Positions 24,341-33,940 of a stretch of DNA of 64,000 nucleotides are shown here, piece after piece (the first letter of the stretch is position 1; each line of letters opens with the position of its first letter). Location: assembly GCA_019750335.1 (NCBI GenBank), contig JAIEOQ010000006.1, positions 558,001 through 622,000 of the forward strand, written 5' to 3'. The stretch comes from Candidatus Obscuribacterales bacterium. Its GTDB lineage: Bacteria; Cyanobacteriota; Vampirovibrionia; Obscuribacterales; Obscuribacteraceae. Under the pieces are notes generated by a model that saw nothing but the letters and a program-made list of their open reading frames with translations, was not told where the DNA came from and did not search any database. Position numbers and translations under genes: made by a program.

Positions 24341-26079
24341 TTTTTCTTGTCCTTTTCCACCCGAGACTTGAGTTTGGCAACCGTGGTTTCAACCTCTCTG
24401 CGAAGAGGGCTGGCGTCGTCCGCCAGCTCTAAAAAAGAGTTTCCGTAATTAATCGCCAGATCCGTATCCGGTTTTTTTGTTTTGCCGTAAATACAGAATA
24501 ATCCGTAATAAGCGCTTGGATATTGAGGGTCGGCGATTAAAGCTTGTTTGTAATGATCGACTGCAACTTCAGGAATAGTTCGCGTAGCGTCGCCGAGTTT
24601 TGTTTGGCGTGTTGCCTCATTGCGTTGAGCAATGATTTTGCTTAAACCTTGTTCGGCTCTTGGTGCTGCATCAGGCATCGCTTTAGCGAAATTGAAAGCT
24701 TCTTCGGCTGAACTCAAATCGCCGTCATTGAAAGCTTGTTCGCCAAGGGTGAGTAGATCGTAACCGTTGTCTTTTTTGCTGTTAATAACAGTTTGAAAAT
24801 GCTGGCGAGCTTCTTTGAAGCGATTTTGGGCCAGAGCTTTTTCACCTTCGGAAAGTTCGATACTGTCTTGTAAGCTTTTAGCGTCGTTGCGGATTAACTT
24901 GCCTTTGACTCCGTGTTCGGTAATCACTTGTTGCAATTGAGTCATCAGCTCTTGCCAGCCGGGAGGGTACTGCCCGTCTTTGCGCGCTTTACGGAAATAT
25001 ACTCTGGACAAGCCAAGTAAAGCAGAGGGATCGTCCGGTTGTGAAGCTAAAATTGTGCGATATTCGGATTCAGCGACATCAAGCTTGTCTTGACGCAAAG
25101 CCAGCTCGGCAAGCTCTTGCCGCAGCACCATGTCGTTAGGCAATATCTCCAGGGCATCATGTAATGAAGCGATACCCATCTCGCCGTCACCGCGCATGGC
25201 GTAATATTCGGCCATGTGTTTATAAGCTTCGGGACAGTGCGGGTCCATGCGAATCGATTCACGCCAGGAAGCAAGTGCTGCTGGTCCATCGCCTTGCTTG
25301 CGATAAATGTCACCTTCAACTAAATACCAATCGAAGTTGCGAAAAGCTGATGGGATGCCGTGCAACTCCATGAAAGCGTCTTCGTTTTTGCTTTCTTGAG
25401 CAAGGATAATTGCTTTTTGCAAATGAGCAGGATGGTAATTTTTTTCCATTTGCAGAGATTTTTCTACGTACTCGGCTCCTTCTTTATCTTTAGGATCGAT
25501 GCGTAAAAGTGCTTGAGCCAGCAAAGTCATATTGACCGGATTCTCGGCCAGCTCGACTGACTTTCTCAGCGGTTCCAGAGCGCTCTCCAGATCGTCTTGG
25601 GCAATTTTGACCAAGCCTAAAGTTTGTTGAGCAATGAGAATGTCCGGATTCTCTTGAATTGCTCTTTTGCATAATGCTTCCGAAGCTTCTAAATATTGAT
25701 CGCGTTTAGCCGGTGAGGCTACTGATTTTGAATGGACATAAGAGACGTAGCCGCCGGCGGCAAGAACATTAGGATTGCCGGAAAAGCTACTTTTTGCTTT
25801 GCGCAGAATTTTTTCAGCTTCCAATATTTTGGAGGTAATGTTCTGTTTGGCTAAAGCTACAGCTAAGCCGGCATAAGCGTCGCCGCTTTCATCGTCTGGT
25901 ACTAATGCTCGATAAGAATCTTCGGCTTGTTTGTATTTGTTTTGGCTGAGGAATGTGTCGGCCTCGGCAATATCAGCTTGGGCATAGGCTGCAGAAAAAC
26001 AGCAAAATGCAGTAACCCCAGCTAATAATGATGGCGTTAAAATTTTGTTTGTTATTTTGTCTGACGCAATCCCAAACAT
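24337..26079 (-). CDS. Secreted tetratricopeptide-repeat protein
   Basis: A 580-residue protein with a signal peptide (hydrophobic ILTPSLLAGVTAFCCFSAAY, cleavage near AYA-QA). TPR-like units run through most of its length, for example AEDSYRALVPDDESGDAYAG, PEAYKHMAEYYAMRGDGEMG and YPSAYYGLFCIYG. It is the second gene of a seven-gene minus-strand operon, 11 bases after another TPR gene. It is probably a periplasmic scaffold or assembly factor; the partner is unknown. Confidence 0.8.
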   Translation of the reverse strand: MFGIASDKITNKILTPSLLAGVTAFCCFSAAYAQADIAEADTFLSQNKYKQAEDSYRALVPDDESGDAYAGLAVALAKQNITSKILEAEKILRKAKSSFSGNPNVLAAGGYVSYVHSKSVASPAKRDQYLEASEALCKRAIQENPDILIAQQTLGLVKIAQDDLESALEPLRKSVELAENPVNMTLLAQALLRIDPKDKEGAEYVEKSLQMEKNYHPAHLQKAIILAQESKNEDAFMELHGIPSAFRNFDWYLVEGDIYRKQGDGPAALASWRESIRMDPHCPEAYKHMAEYYAMRGDGEMGIASLHDALEILPNDMVLRQELAELALRQDKLDVAESEYRTILASQPDDPSALLGLSRVYFRKARKDGQYPPGWQELMTQLQQVITEHGVKGKLIRNDAKSLQDSIELSEGEKALAQNRFKEARQHFQTVINSKKDNGYDLLTLGEQAFNDGDLSSAEEAFNFAKAMPDAAPRAEQGLSKIIAQRNEATRQTKLGDATRTIPEVAVDHYKQALIADPQYPSAYYGLFCIYGKTKKPDTDLAINYGNSFLELADDASPLRREVETTVAKLKSRVEKDKKK

Positions 26080-26090
26080 AGTCTTGGTTG

Positions 26091-27905
26091 TTAACTCTTG
26101 TCGCTGTTGCCGGCTGGTGCTTTATCCAACTTGTCGGCTTGATCCATCTCTTTTTTCGCGCCCTCTTTATCTCCTAGTTTATTCAATATATCTCCTAATT
26201 TGCGATGAATGTCAGATCGGCGTGGCGCGATATCCAAAGCTTCGCGCAAAGTAGAAGCTGCTTTGACGAAATCACCTTTGTCCGCCAGTCCGTCGGCTTC
26301 CGCTAGTTTTGGTTGTACTCGGGAAGAATCCATTTGTTCAAGAGCGTCTTGTCCAAGTTTATCGCCAAGCCCAGCGGCAATGCGGTACCAAGCTTTAGCG
26401 TCATCGAGGCTGCCTTTCTTTTCTTGAGCCAAACCAACTAGCCGCGCTATGCGCCCATCTTTGCTGTCGGCTTGAAATAAAGCGGTACCTTTGCTGATTG
26501 CTGTTTCGCTGTCACCTTTTTCAATGGCATTTTCCACTTCTTGGTAGGCTTTTTCTTTGAGCACTTCTTGCAATGCTGCTTTAGCTTGTTCCGGAGTTTT
26601 AGTCGTGCCGGTTGCCGCCGGCTTGCCGTCAGCGCTGGCGGCTGCGGTTGCTGCCGATTCGGGAGGAGCGGCACCGATGCGGACCATGGCTTGTTTCAAG
26701 TCAGCATCAATTAAAGGGTTGATACTAATCGCTTTGTCATAAGATTTTTTTGCCAGTTCGTAGCTTGCTTGATGCTCGCGTAAACGGCCAAGAATATACC
26801 AAAGCCTGGCGTTCTCCGGATCTTGGTCGACTAAGCCTTTGACTTTGGCTACGCTGTCGGCGACAAGTTCGTCGGAAGCCAGGGGCGAACGGGCCACCGA
26901 TTGATGGTAGGCAATTCTAGCTGTAGCAAGCTCCGGACGCTTAGGATCAAGTTTGTAGCATTGCAAATATTCCATTTGCGCGTGAGGGAAATCTGCCGCT
27001 AAAAGATAAGCAGCCCCGAGCATTAAATGGTTATCGAAGCTCGGGCGGATAGCAACGGCTTCGCGCGCTACTTCTAAAAAGCCTTTGATTGCTTGAGCAT
27101 CGGCCGGATTTAAAGTTACGGCGCGGCGATATTCGATGCCGGCGTTGGCCAGGCGTTTCATCCCTAAAGTGCCTTTGCCGCGTTTGCGCGCTTTATAGGC
27201 ATAATCTTTGAGCATGTCTGCCAGTTGTCTGTGGCAAGCGGCCAGTTCAATTTTTTGATCGGTAGGCCAGTCAACTCTACCGACAGCGATGCGCAGCTGC
27301 TCGTAGCCGTCAACATCTTTTCCTGATTTAAGCAAGACACGACCCAGTTCGGCGTGGCTTAAAGGATCGTCTTTCATTTTTACGCATTTGCGCCATTCGA
27401 CAATTGCTGTTTCGTACTGTTGATTAACATCAGCATCGATAGCCATATTTTTTCGGACGTTATAATCAGTCGGATCTTTTTTCAATTTGCGTAATACATT
27501 GTCCAGCTCCATGTCAGCTTGAGCATTAGCCGGGTCGACATACATGGCTTGGCGATACTGGGTGCAAGCGTCGTAATATTTGCCGCGGGCCGAAAGCCAT
27601 TTGGCATATTCCATATGGGCGCAGGATAAGTTCGTGCGAAACTGAGTATTGAAGGGATCCCCTTCCACTGCCAGTTCGTGTTCGCGAACGGCATCGGGCC
27701 ATAATTGTTTCTGACCTAATTCAACACCGCGATTATTATGTTCAAGCGGGTTTGTCGGATTGGGAGTGCTTAAAAAGACGCCACCGCTTTTTGCTCCGCT
27801 GCTAGCCGGACGGCGACTACGCGATTTTGCTGCTTCACTTGTAGTGAAGGAGGAGAGGAAAAAGGTTGTAGCCAAGATAAAAGTAAGTTGTTTGGTAAAA
27901 GACAT
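26091..27905 (-). CDS. Secreted tetratricopeptide-repeat protein
   Basis: A 604-residue protein from ATG 27905 (MSFTKQLTFILATTFFLSSF, a good signal peptide, cleavage near SEA-AK). The frame is open 15 codons further upstream, but those residues would precede the signal sequence and are unlikely to be used. TPR units occur in two blocks, about 45-190 and 250-590, with units such as ARLWYILGRLREHQASYELA and SDIHRKLGDILNKLGDKEGA. The spacer near 420-445 is Ala/Pro/Thr-rich. It is the first gene of the minus-strand operon that ends with rimM. It diverges from the secretion-like cluster and may share its control region. Confidence 0.8.
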   Translation of the reverse strand: MSFTKQLTFILATTFFLSSFTTSEAAKSRSRRPASSGAKSGGVFLSTPNPTNPLEHNNRGVELGQKQLWPDAVREHELAVEGDPFNTQFRTNLSCAHMEYAKWLSARGKYYDACTQYRQAMYVDPANAQADMELDNVLRKLKKDPTDYNVRKNMAIDADVNQQYETAIVEWRKCVKMKDDPLSHAELGRVLLKSGKDVDGYEQLRIAVGRVDWPTDQKIELAACHRQLADMLKDYAYKARKRGKGTLGMKRLANAGIEYRRAVTLNPADAQAIKGFLEVAREAVAIRPSFDNHLMLGAAYLLAADFPHAQMEYLQCYKLDPKRPELATARIAYHQSVARSPLASDELVADSVAKVKGLVDQDPENARLWYILGRLREHQASYELAKKSYDKAISINPLIDADLKQAMVRIGAAPPESAATAAASADGKPAATGTTKTPEQAKAALQEVLKEKAYQEVENAIEKGDSETAISKGTALFQADSKDGRIARLVGLAQEKKGSLDDAKAWYRIAAGLGDKLGQDALEQMDSSRVQPKLAEADGLADKGDFVKAASTLREALDIAPRRSDIHRKLGDILNKLGDKEGAKKEMDQADKLDKAPAGNSDKS

Positions 27906-28276
27906 GTCCAGCTCAAGTAATACGAAGATACATAGAGACATTCTATACACTTACCAGCCCGCCTGTTCAGTCTATTCTTAGTTCTTGACTGTCAAGGGAG
28001 CTGCCGCCTATAACTTGAGCAAATTCTTGTAGCAAATTTGTGACAAAGAAAGCTCTTGGTTGGTTTGATTTAGGCGCTAAAGTTGGTATAGATTAAATTT
28101 GAGGGCGTAGTGAGAAAAACGGCTCAATTAGCTGAATGGCGTATTGACAAGGGGGCGATCCGCAATTAACAATTAAACAGCCGTATTTAGCCCATTTTTC
28201 TTACTATTTTCGGTCAGCTGCCATATAAAAGCATCTTTGTGATGCCGACTGCGCCTCTAACCTAGGAGGGGTTCAG
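27906..28276. other. Divergent control region between TPR operon and secretion-like cluster
   Basis: 371 bases. Two plus-strand promoter candidates are visible. One is TTGATT (28065-28070), 16 bases, TATAGA (28087-28092). The other is a perfect -35 TTGACA (28144-28149) followed about 17 bases on by a poor -10 around TAACAATT (28167 on). The 5' leader ends with CTAGGAGGGGTTCAG, a very strong ribosome-binding site before the ATG at 28277. No RNA gene was recognised. Confidence 0.4.
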
Positions 28277-29236
28277 ATGAAGATCAAGTATAGTTTCCTG
28301 TTGACCGTGCTTTTAGCTGGTTCAAACAGCTTGCCCGTGTGGTCGCAGTTACCCCCTACGCGTATGGGTCAATTCGTACAGCAGCCGGGTGATAATCAAT
28401 ATTCAGTTGAAACCCAGAATCAAAGACACGGCGGTAGCTACTTTGACACTAATGGCGGACCTCATGTCATGGTCGGTCCAAACGGTGGTGGAGCTCGCGG
28501 CCCCAGTGCCGGTGGTGGTGGATCAAGTTCGGGACGTTCTTTAGCGCCGCCGCCGCCCAAAGGTCCGGATATTTCCATTGAACCGATTACGGCAGATGAG
28601 CCGATTGCGCCGACCGGATTTCCACCGATGCCGATTGCTTTTGATCTGCCGGTCGGTCCTGGTTTAGGTGCTGGCACTGCTGGCGGATCTTGGAAAGAGG
28701 GTGCTGCTGGCTCAGCTGCTAGCAGTGGGCCGACTACTCAAGGAATGCATCAACATTATGCACATTATCAGCCAGGGGCTTTTCAGCCCGGTGGTAGTAC
28801 AGTAACCCCACCTCCAGGCCCGCCGGTAGATGTAGCTCCGGCAATTGGCGGTGCGACCGGTGCCAGTGGCGCCGGAGGCAGCAGTTACTATAAAGTTCGC
28901 ACGCCACCACCACCAATGAGAGTGACTGAGCATTACAATGTAAATAGCAGCGGTGGTGGGCCTCCCCCACCCAGCTACAGCGGAGCCGGCACCAAAGATT
29001 TGAAAGCTTTAGGTAAAGCACCAGCTCTGGATACTAAGCAGGATGCCGGTGCCCCTGAAGCACCAAGCCCAGTGCTTATCAATCAAACGACTACGCAAGA
29101 TCTGTCTTTGCCGGACGATCAGTTCACTTCACGTTATTTTCAAAACGGCAAAGGAACCAGATATGTCAAACAAGCGGTCAGAAGAGGCCGTAATTTCGGC
29201 AGACAAATGCTACGTACGACAGGCGTTCCTTTTTAA
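28277..29236 (+). CDS. Secreted Gly/Pro/Ser-rich protein, first gene of the secretion-like cluster
   Basis: A 319-residue protein with a signal peptide (MKIKYSFLLTVLLAGSNSLP, cleavage near VWS-QL) and an AGGAGGGG ribosome-binding site, one of the strongest in the window. The mature protein is mostly low complexity: Gly/Ser runs at about 70-95, Pro-Pro tracts at 92-96, 175-180, 212-215 and 225-230, and scattered His. The last 60 residues are more ordered and basic (FTSRYFQNGKGTRYVKQAVR). No family is recognised. Position and leader strength suggest an abundant extracellular or periplasmic component. A pilin (VirB2) role is not supported, because the long hydrophobic segments of pilins are missing. 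Confidence 0.75.
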   Translation: MKIKYSFLLTVLLAGSNSLPVWSQLPPTRMGQFVQQPGDNQYSVETQNQRHGGSYFDTNGGPHVMVGPNGGGARGPSAGGGGSSSGRSLAPPPPKGPDISIEPITADEPIAPTGFPPMPIAFDLPVGPGLGAGTAGGSWKEGAAGSAASSGPTTQGMHQHYAHYQPGAFQPGGSTVTPPPGPPVDVAPAIGGATGASGAGGSSYYKVRTPPPPMRVTEHYNVNSSGGGPPPPSYSGAGTKDLKALGKAPALDTKQDAGAPEAPSPVLINQTTTQDLSLPDDQFTSRYFQNGKGTRYVKQAVRRGRNFGRQMLRTTGVPF

Positions 29237-29283
29237 TAACGGTTTTTCATAGCTTGGCAGGCTTAGGAGATAGAAGAAGGCTT

Positions 29284-29943
29284 ATGAGATACAAACATAT
29301 AATGATGGCGGCATTGACTCTCGGACTGGGGGCCGGTTTGTTATCGGCAGCTGAAGCGCAGCAGGTCAATCAAAAAGCCAGACAAAAAGCAACTTGGTAT
29401 AACGCTCCGCGCGAATTTCAAATTATCGATGAGCGCCCGACAATTAGAGACTTTCGTGAAGCTCCGGCTTCGGCGCAAATGATGGATTTACCGCCAGGAC
29501 CTGGTGCCGGTGGCGGCGCCGGCGGTGGTAGCGGTCCCGGTGCAATGCCTGGTGGCGGCCCAACTTTGCCGGCTGGCGGTTTACAGCTGGGCAATGGCAG
29601 TGGTCCGTCTTATCGTACGCCGGTCGATCCATTGGGTGCTTTGCCTAAGTCAGGATTCGGACGCGACACTAATATTCCGGCTCGTGGTATGGCTCCACGC
29701 GGAGCTTTGCCTAGCGGCTTCACAACCGGTGTTCACGCTAACCTAATGCCTTATGCCAAAACGGCTTCAGCGCCGGGGATGGCGGCTGGCAATCGCGGTG
29801 CTGCTCGTCCAGCTAAAGCAGCAACACCAGCTGCTTCTTATGGCGGCAATTATCGAGCGGCTAGTTCGGGAGCTGGTGGCGGCGGCAGTGTTTCAACTAA
29901 CGTTCAAGGGGTTTTGATGAACCGTCTGAAGGGAGGGCATTAA
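29284..29943 (+). CDS. Secreted Gly/Pro/Ala-rich protein
   Basis: 219 residues from ATG 29284 with a signal peptide (MRYKHIMMAALTLGLGAGLL, cleavage AEA-QQ). GAAGG lies just upstream; a TTG 30 bases earlier is in frame but gives an unlikely leader. Residues 20-70 are ordered (KATWYNAPREFQIIDERPTI). A Gly/Pro-rich stretch at 75-105 and an Ala/Gly-rich C-terminus follow. It shares composition and position with the preceding gene and may be a diverged relative. The function is unknown. Confidence 0.7.
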   Translation: MRYKHIMMAALTLGLGAGLLSAAEAQQVNQKARQKATWYNAPREFQIIDERPTIRDFREAPASAQMMDLPPGPGAGGGAGGGSGPGAMPGGGPTLPAGGLQLGNGSGPSYRTPVDPLGALPKSGFGRDTNIPARGMAPRGALPSGFTTGVHANLMPYAKTASAPGMAAGNRGAARPAKAATPAASYGGNYRAASSGAGGGGSVSTNVQGVLMNRLKGGH

Positions 29944-29948
29944 CCGAC

Positions 29949-31715
29949 GTGAAAGAACGTTTTGTCCCGATCTTGCTAATCACCATGACTTTGTCAGCTT
30001 GCAACGAACAGCGTGACACGTCTGATGCTAGCCAGGTATCGGGTCGTTCTTTTAGTGTAATCGGTGCTCTCAGACCAAAAGCCGATCCGGAAGTCATGCG
30101 TAAAATACAGGAGGAGGAGTTTGCTGCTGAGCGAGCCAGGCAAGCTGAACTTGCTCGGCAAAATGCTGAAAATCAAGGTCAGTATGAGGATCCGTCACAG
30201 CGTAATCTACCTGATGTAAATACATCACCGCTTGCCGATATTCCGACGGCTAATACGCCTTCGTCATCGTCAGGCAGCTCTTCTGGCGGTTCCTGGGCGC
30301 CGGTGCCCCCAGCACCACCTGGTGCTGCAAGCTATTCCTCAAATTATGGCTCTCCGTCGGCCGGCTTCGTGCCGCCGCCGCCGGCAATTTCTTTATCGAC
30401 GGCGGCGCAAACTTTGCCTTTCGGTGCTCCGCCGCAACCGGATATGTACAGCAATCCTTATGCTTATGCCAACCCATATGCTCAAGCTCCTCAACTGTCG
30501 GCACCGGCACAACGACCAAGCGGCAGTTTGTTCGGCTCCGGACAGTCATCGCGCAATAATGATTCAAGTGAAGAATCCTACAGAAAACCGAAAGTCGATA
30601 AAAATCTTGTCGTCATTACTCCGACCGGTATGGAGCCGCGCTCTCCTTACAAGCAACGAGATGATCTACGTTTACTCTGGAAAGGAACCCTTGCTGGTTC
30701 TTTAAATCGAATATCCCGTGGTGCTGAGCTGGAAAAACTTGATGTTAACTTGCCGGGCGAGACTAGCAAAGGCTCTTTGAGCGTATCACAAAGACAGTCA
30801 GATCATTTTTTTAAGAACACCACTGTTGACAGAAAAATTGTCGTTCAAGTTAAAAAAGCCCAGACTGAGCTGATTCAAGCTTATTATCGCTATTTGTATG
30901 CTTTCAATAAATTTTCGCTGACCCAACAAAATGTAGCTGCGCGCAAGCAAGAGCTTGAATTTGCCGATAGTCAATCGGAGAAACAGCGGGCAGCAGCCGA
31001 TCTAGCTCAAGCACAAAATGAAGCCGAAGCGAGCAAAGACGATATGCGCTCGGCGCAAAACGATTTGGCAACGATTGCCGGCGTACAGTCGGCAAGAACG
31101 GTTATCGGCCGTGTTTGCGGCGTAACCCCCAGTCTTGATTCGTTAGCTTCCGCTGAATCTGCTGAAGAGCAGAACGGGGATGACAAGTCGGCAGGCGGTT
31201 TCTTTAATTCTTTTGGCTCTGCTTTCGGCATGGGCAAAGGAAAAGGAAAGGAAGTAGCTTCGGCTGAGCAGGCTCAAGAAAAACCGGTTAAATCAAAAGA
31301 GGAGAAGAACAAAAAGAAAGAAAAAAACAAGCAGATAGCTGTGCGGGAGACTGGGGAGCCTCCGGCAAAAGCAGCTTCGAATGCGGAAACAACGACCACG
31401 GTTACAAATCTGGTTGCACATGGTGCGGTTTCATTTGAATTGAAAGATGTGAAAACGACGCCGCGGAAATCAATTCTGCGAGTCGCTATTCGCAATAATG
31501 GCAGTGAAACTTTCAGTTTTGATGTCGACCACTTGTCGGTGGCGGAAGGTAACAGCAGGCTGGCCGAAGCAGCGGTCAATGCCGAGTTTGATACCACTTC
31601 GCTTGAACCGAACCAGGAAATAACCGGGACGATAACTATATTCGGCCGACCCTGGAATGACAAGTTGACGGTATCACTGACTGATGGCGGAAAAGCCATT
31701 GTAATGCGCCGTTAA
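29949..31715 (+). CDS. Predicted lipoprotein with coiled coil, part of the secretion-like cluster
   Basis: 588 residues starting at GTG 29949. The signal ends in the lipobox L-S-A-C with the acylated cysteine at 18, followed by Asn and Glu, compatible with outer-membrane sorting. A Pro/Ser/Gly-rich region spans about 75-215. A helical region with heptad character (about 295-380, VKKAQTELIQAYYRYLYAFN on) resembles the TolC-like layout. A Lys/Glu-rich linker near 440-465 precedes a C-terminal beta domain (about 490-588) in the style of envelope Ig-like folds. In position it could stand for the VirB7/TraV lipoprotein of a type IV machine, although it is far larger. Its role is an inference. Confidence 0.7.
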   Translation: MKERFVPILLITMTLSACNEQRDTSDASQVSGRSFSVIGALRPKADPEVMRKIQEEEFAAERARQAELARQNAENQGQYEDPSQRNLPDVNTSPLADIPTANTPSSSSGSSSGGSWAPVPPAPPGAASYSSNYGSPSAGFVPPPPAISLSTAAQTLPFGAPPQPDMYSNPYAYANPYAQAPQLSAPAQRPSGSLFGSGQSSRNNDSSEESYRKPKVDKNLVVITPTGMEPRSPYKQRDDLRLLWKGTLAGSLNRISRGAELEKLDVNLPGETSKGSLSVSQRQSDHFFKNTTVDRKIVVQVKKAQTELIQAYYRYLYAFNKFSLTQQNVAARKQELEFADSQSEKQRAAADLAQAQNEAEASKDDMRSAQNDLATIAGVQSARTVIGRVCGVTPSLDSLASAESAEEQNGDDKSAGGFFNSFGSAFGMGKGKGKEVASAEQAQEKPVKSKEEKNKKKEKNKQIAVRETGEPPAKAASNAETTTTVTNLVAHGAVSFELKDVKTTPRKSILRVAIRNNGSETFSFDVDHLSVAEGNSRLAEAAVNAEFDTTSLEPNQEITGTITIFGRPWNDKLTVSLTDGGKAIVMRR

Positions 31716-31740
31716 CGAGGACACACCAGGTAAGCCAAAT

Positions 31741-33936
31741 ATGATAACCCCACAACGGATTTTGCCGCTGTTTTTTGCCCTTTTTCTATCAACCTTACTA
31801 ACTAACGCAACAGCTGCCGATCAATCTTTAAAGCCGAGCACGATGCAAAGCCAAACCGAGACCGAGGTCCAAGGACCTCACGAGGTTTGTATGGACCGGG
31901 CTAAGCGGATGCGCGGTCATTACAAAGAATATTTGGATCGCATGTGGAACGGTTTGAAAGATAATACCGTTATTCCGCAAGTTGGTACTCAACTACAGTT
32001 GAAAGCCAATGGCGTTCAGCTTGATGTTCCGCCCGGACCGCTACGCAGCAAAATGGCCGATTCACCTAAATCGGGCGATCAATATATTATGGAGCGCCCA
32101 GTATACCGCCCGCTTTACGCTCATCATGGCGGTGTCCCCGGACTTTTCCTGCCGCCAACGCCGTCCTATATTCTTGATTACGCCAATAAAGATTGCAAAG
32201 GACAAGGTGGTGCCGTTCAAGTCGGTGGGACACCAAGCATGCCTTGCTATTTCCAACCACAACTTCCGCCGCCTGGACAGGCTAACCCGCAAACGTACAA
32301 CAAGCCTGGTTTGTCTAAGCAAGGCGACCAATCAATATTTGAATACGAGCTCACCACATTTGGTGTCGGTCCAATGAGCGACACTCAGTATCAAATGATC
32401 GAGCGTGAAGATAATCAGCGTTTTCTTGAGTTGCTTTTCTGTCCGGAGCGATGGAATTGGACGGCTCAGGCTGCCACTTGTATGCAGCATCAACAGATGT
32501 CTGATGGTATGGCCGCGTCTGCCGACCAAGCATACAATACAGCGTTAGATTGTATGAACGAATATTTGATCAACGTTGCTAATGAATCAGCGGCGCAGCC
32601 GTGTAGCGGCAATCCGCCGGACAAAACAAAAGCGCAAGCCATTTATATGGTTCAACAAATGTATAAAAAAGTATTTTTGCCAATGGCAATTTTACTGCTT
32701 CTGCCCGGGGCGGTTATGACCCAAATGAAAGGCATGGTGCAGTTCGGCGTCATGCGCACTCATGATGATACGAACGATACTGCTTCGCCGTTTCAAGGCA
32801 TTATTCGTTCCATGGTGGCTATTTTTCTTATTCCGGCAACGCAACTAATCATCAGCTACATGATCGATGTTGGTAATAGCTTGACATACGAAGTTAAGCG
32901 ATACGTGAACTTCGACATGCTCCGTCAATACGCAAACGAGCAACAGTTCGATTGCAAAATTGATCAATCAATCAATTGTATGAAACCCGCGCCTTTCAAT
33001 AAGAGCGCCGATCAAAATTCAATTGAAGGCAAATCGTATCATGGTGCCGAAGATAAAGCGGTCGCCGAACAACAGGCCAACTTGAGCAAACAAGTGCAGT
33101 TTATGTATAACTTTGCCAATTACGCCATGTCTTCGGGATTGATTGTTCTTGCCACGTTTCAGTTAGTAATGATTTGCTATCTCTTTTTGTGCGGACCGAT
33201 TGCCGCTGCTTTATATGCTTGGCCTAATATCAATAAAAGTGGTAACGGACCGGGCTTATTCAATCGCATTTTTGCCAATTGGCTGGACGCCGTAGTCGTT
33301 CTCAGTCTTTGGCGATTTTGGTGGATGGTTGTATTAGCTACTTTGGCCACCTATATTGAATGGAGCCGCGAGATGGGTTGGTTCGATCAACACAGCGAAT
33401 GGGAGTTGATGATTTTTACCTCTTTTCAGGTGCTCCTGATGTTGGCTCCTTTTCAGCCATTCACTTTCAATCCCAGACCTTTTGTTGAGCAGATTGAAAA
33501 ACAAGCGAAAGAACAAACCGGAGGCGGACAAGGCCAAGGTGGAGGCGGTGACGGCAAAGGCGGCGGCGGTGGCGGACAGACCGCACCGATGTCCGGCAAA
33601 TCAGCTCAGAGCAGTGCGCCGGCAGCTAGCACCGTATCCAATACCAGCACTCCTGGTGAATCAGGCGCGTCCGGCGGTGGCTCGACACCGTCCTCGATGC
33701 CGGGACAATCCGGCGGCGAAAGCGAATCGCCGGCTACCGGCGCTTCTCCTTCGCGTATATCGGCACCGATGATCTTGCCGTCTTCGTCAATGAGCGTTGC
33801 CGGCAAATCGTCTTCGGCAACACAATCGCCGGTTCAACAACCGCCGATGACGGCACCAGCGCAAGTGGTTGTTGCTCCGCTGCCAGCCGGACCGCCGATG
33901 CAAGCGGCCCCGAGCAAAGATAAGGCGGGGGATTGA
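31741..33936 (+). CDS. VirB6/TrbL-like polytopic membrane protein, copy 1
   Basis: 731 residues. A signal-like N-terminal helix (1-25) is followed by a large external region of about 280 residues. Five membrane segments lie near 311-330 (FLPMAILLLLPGAVM), 358-380 (VAIFLIPATQLIISYMIDV), 462-492, 513-540 and 557-574. The tail (585-731) is Gly/Ser/Pro-rich. The next gene repeats the same core (LSDTQ/MSDTQ, FLPMA-LLLLPGAV, SPF-GI-RS-VAIFLIPAT), so the two arose by duplication. Topology and position before virB3-virB4-like genes suggest a VirB6-type inner-membrane channel subunit. Paralogous VirB6 proteins with long tails are known in Rickettsiales. Assignment is by topology and synteny, not close sequence match. 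Confidence 0.65.
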   Translation: MITPQRILPLFFALFLSTLLTNATAADQSLKPSTMQSQTETEVQGPHEVCMDRAKRMRGHYKEYLDRMWNGLKDNTVIPQVGTQLQLKANGVQLDVPPGPLRSKMADSPKSGDQYIMERPVYRPLYAHHGGVPGLFLPPTPSYILDYANKDCKGQGGAVQVGGTPSMPCYFQPQLPPPGQANPQTYNKPGLSKQGDQSIFEYELTTFGVGPMSDTQYQMIEREDNQRFLELLFCPERWNWTAQAATCMQHQQMSDGMAASADQAYNTALDCMNEYLINVANESAAQPCSGNPPDKTKAQAIYMVQQMYKKVFLPMAILLLLPGAVMTQMKGMVQFGVMRTHDDTNDTASPFQGIIRSMVAIFLIPATQLIISYMIDVGNSLTYEVKRYVNFDMLRQYANEQQFDCKIDQSINCMKPAPFNKSADQNSIEGKSYHGAEDKAVAEQQANLSKQVQFMYNFANYAMSSGLIVLATFQLVMICYLFLCGPIAAALYAWPNINKSGNGPGLFNRIFANWLDAVVVLSLWRFWWMVVLATLATYIEWSREMGWFDQHSEWELMIFTSFQVLLMLAPFQPFTFNPRPFVEQIEKQAKEQTGGGQGQGGGGDGKGGGGGGQTAPMSGKSAQSSAPAASTVSNTSTPGESGASGGGSTPSSMPGQSGGESESPATGASPSRISAPMILPSSSMSVAGKSSSATQSPVQQPPMTAPAQVVVAPLPAGPPMQAAPSKDKAGD

Positions 33937-33940
33937 AACT

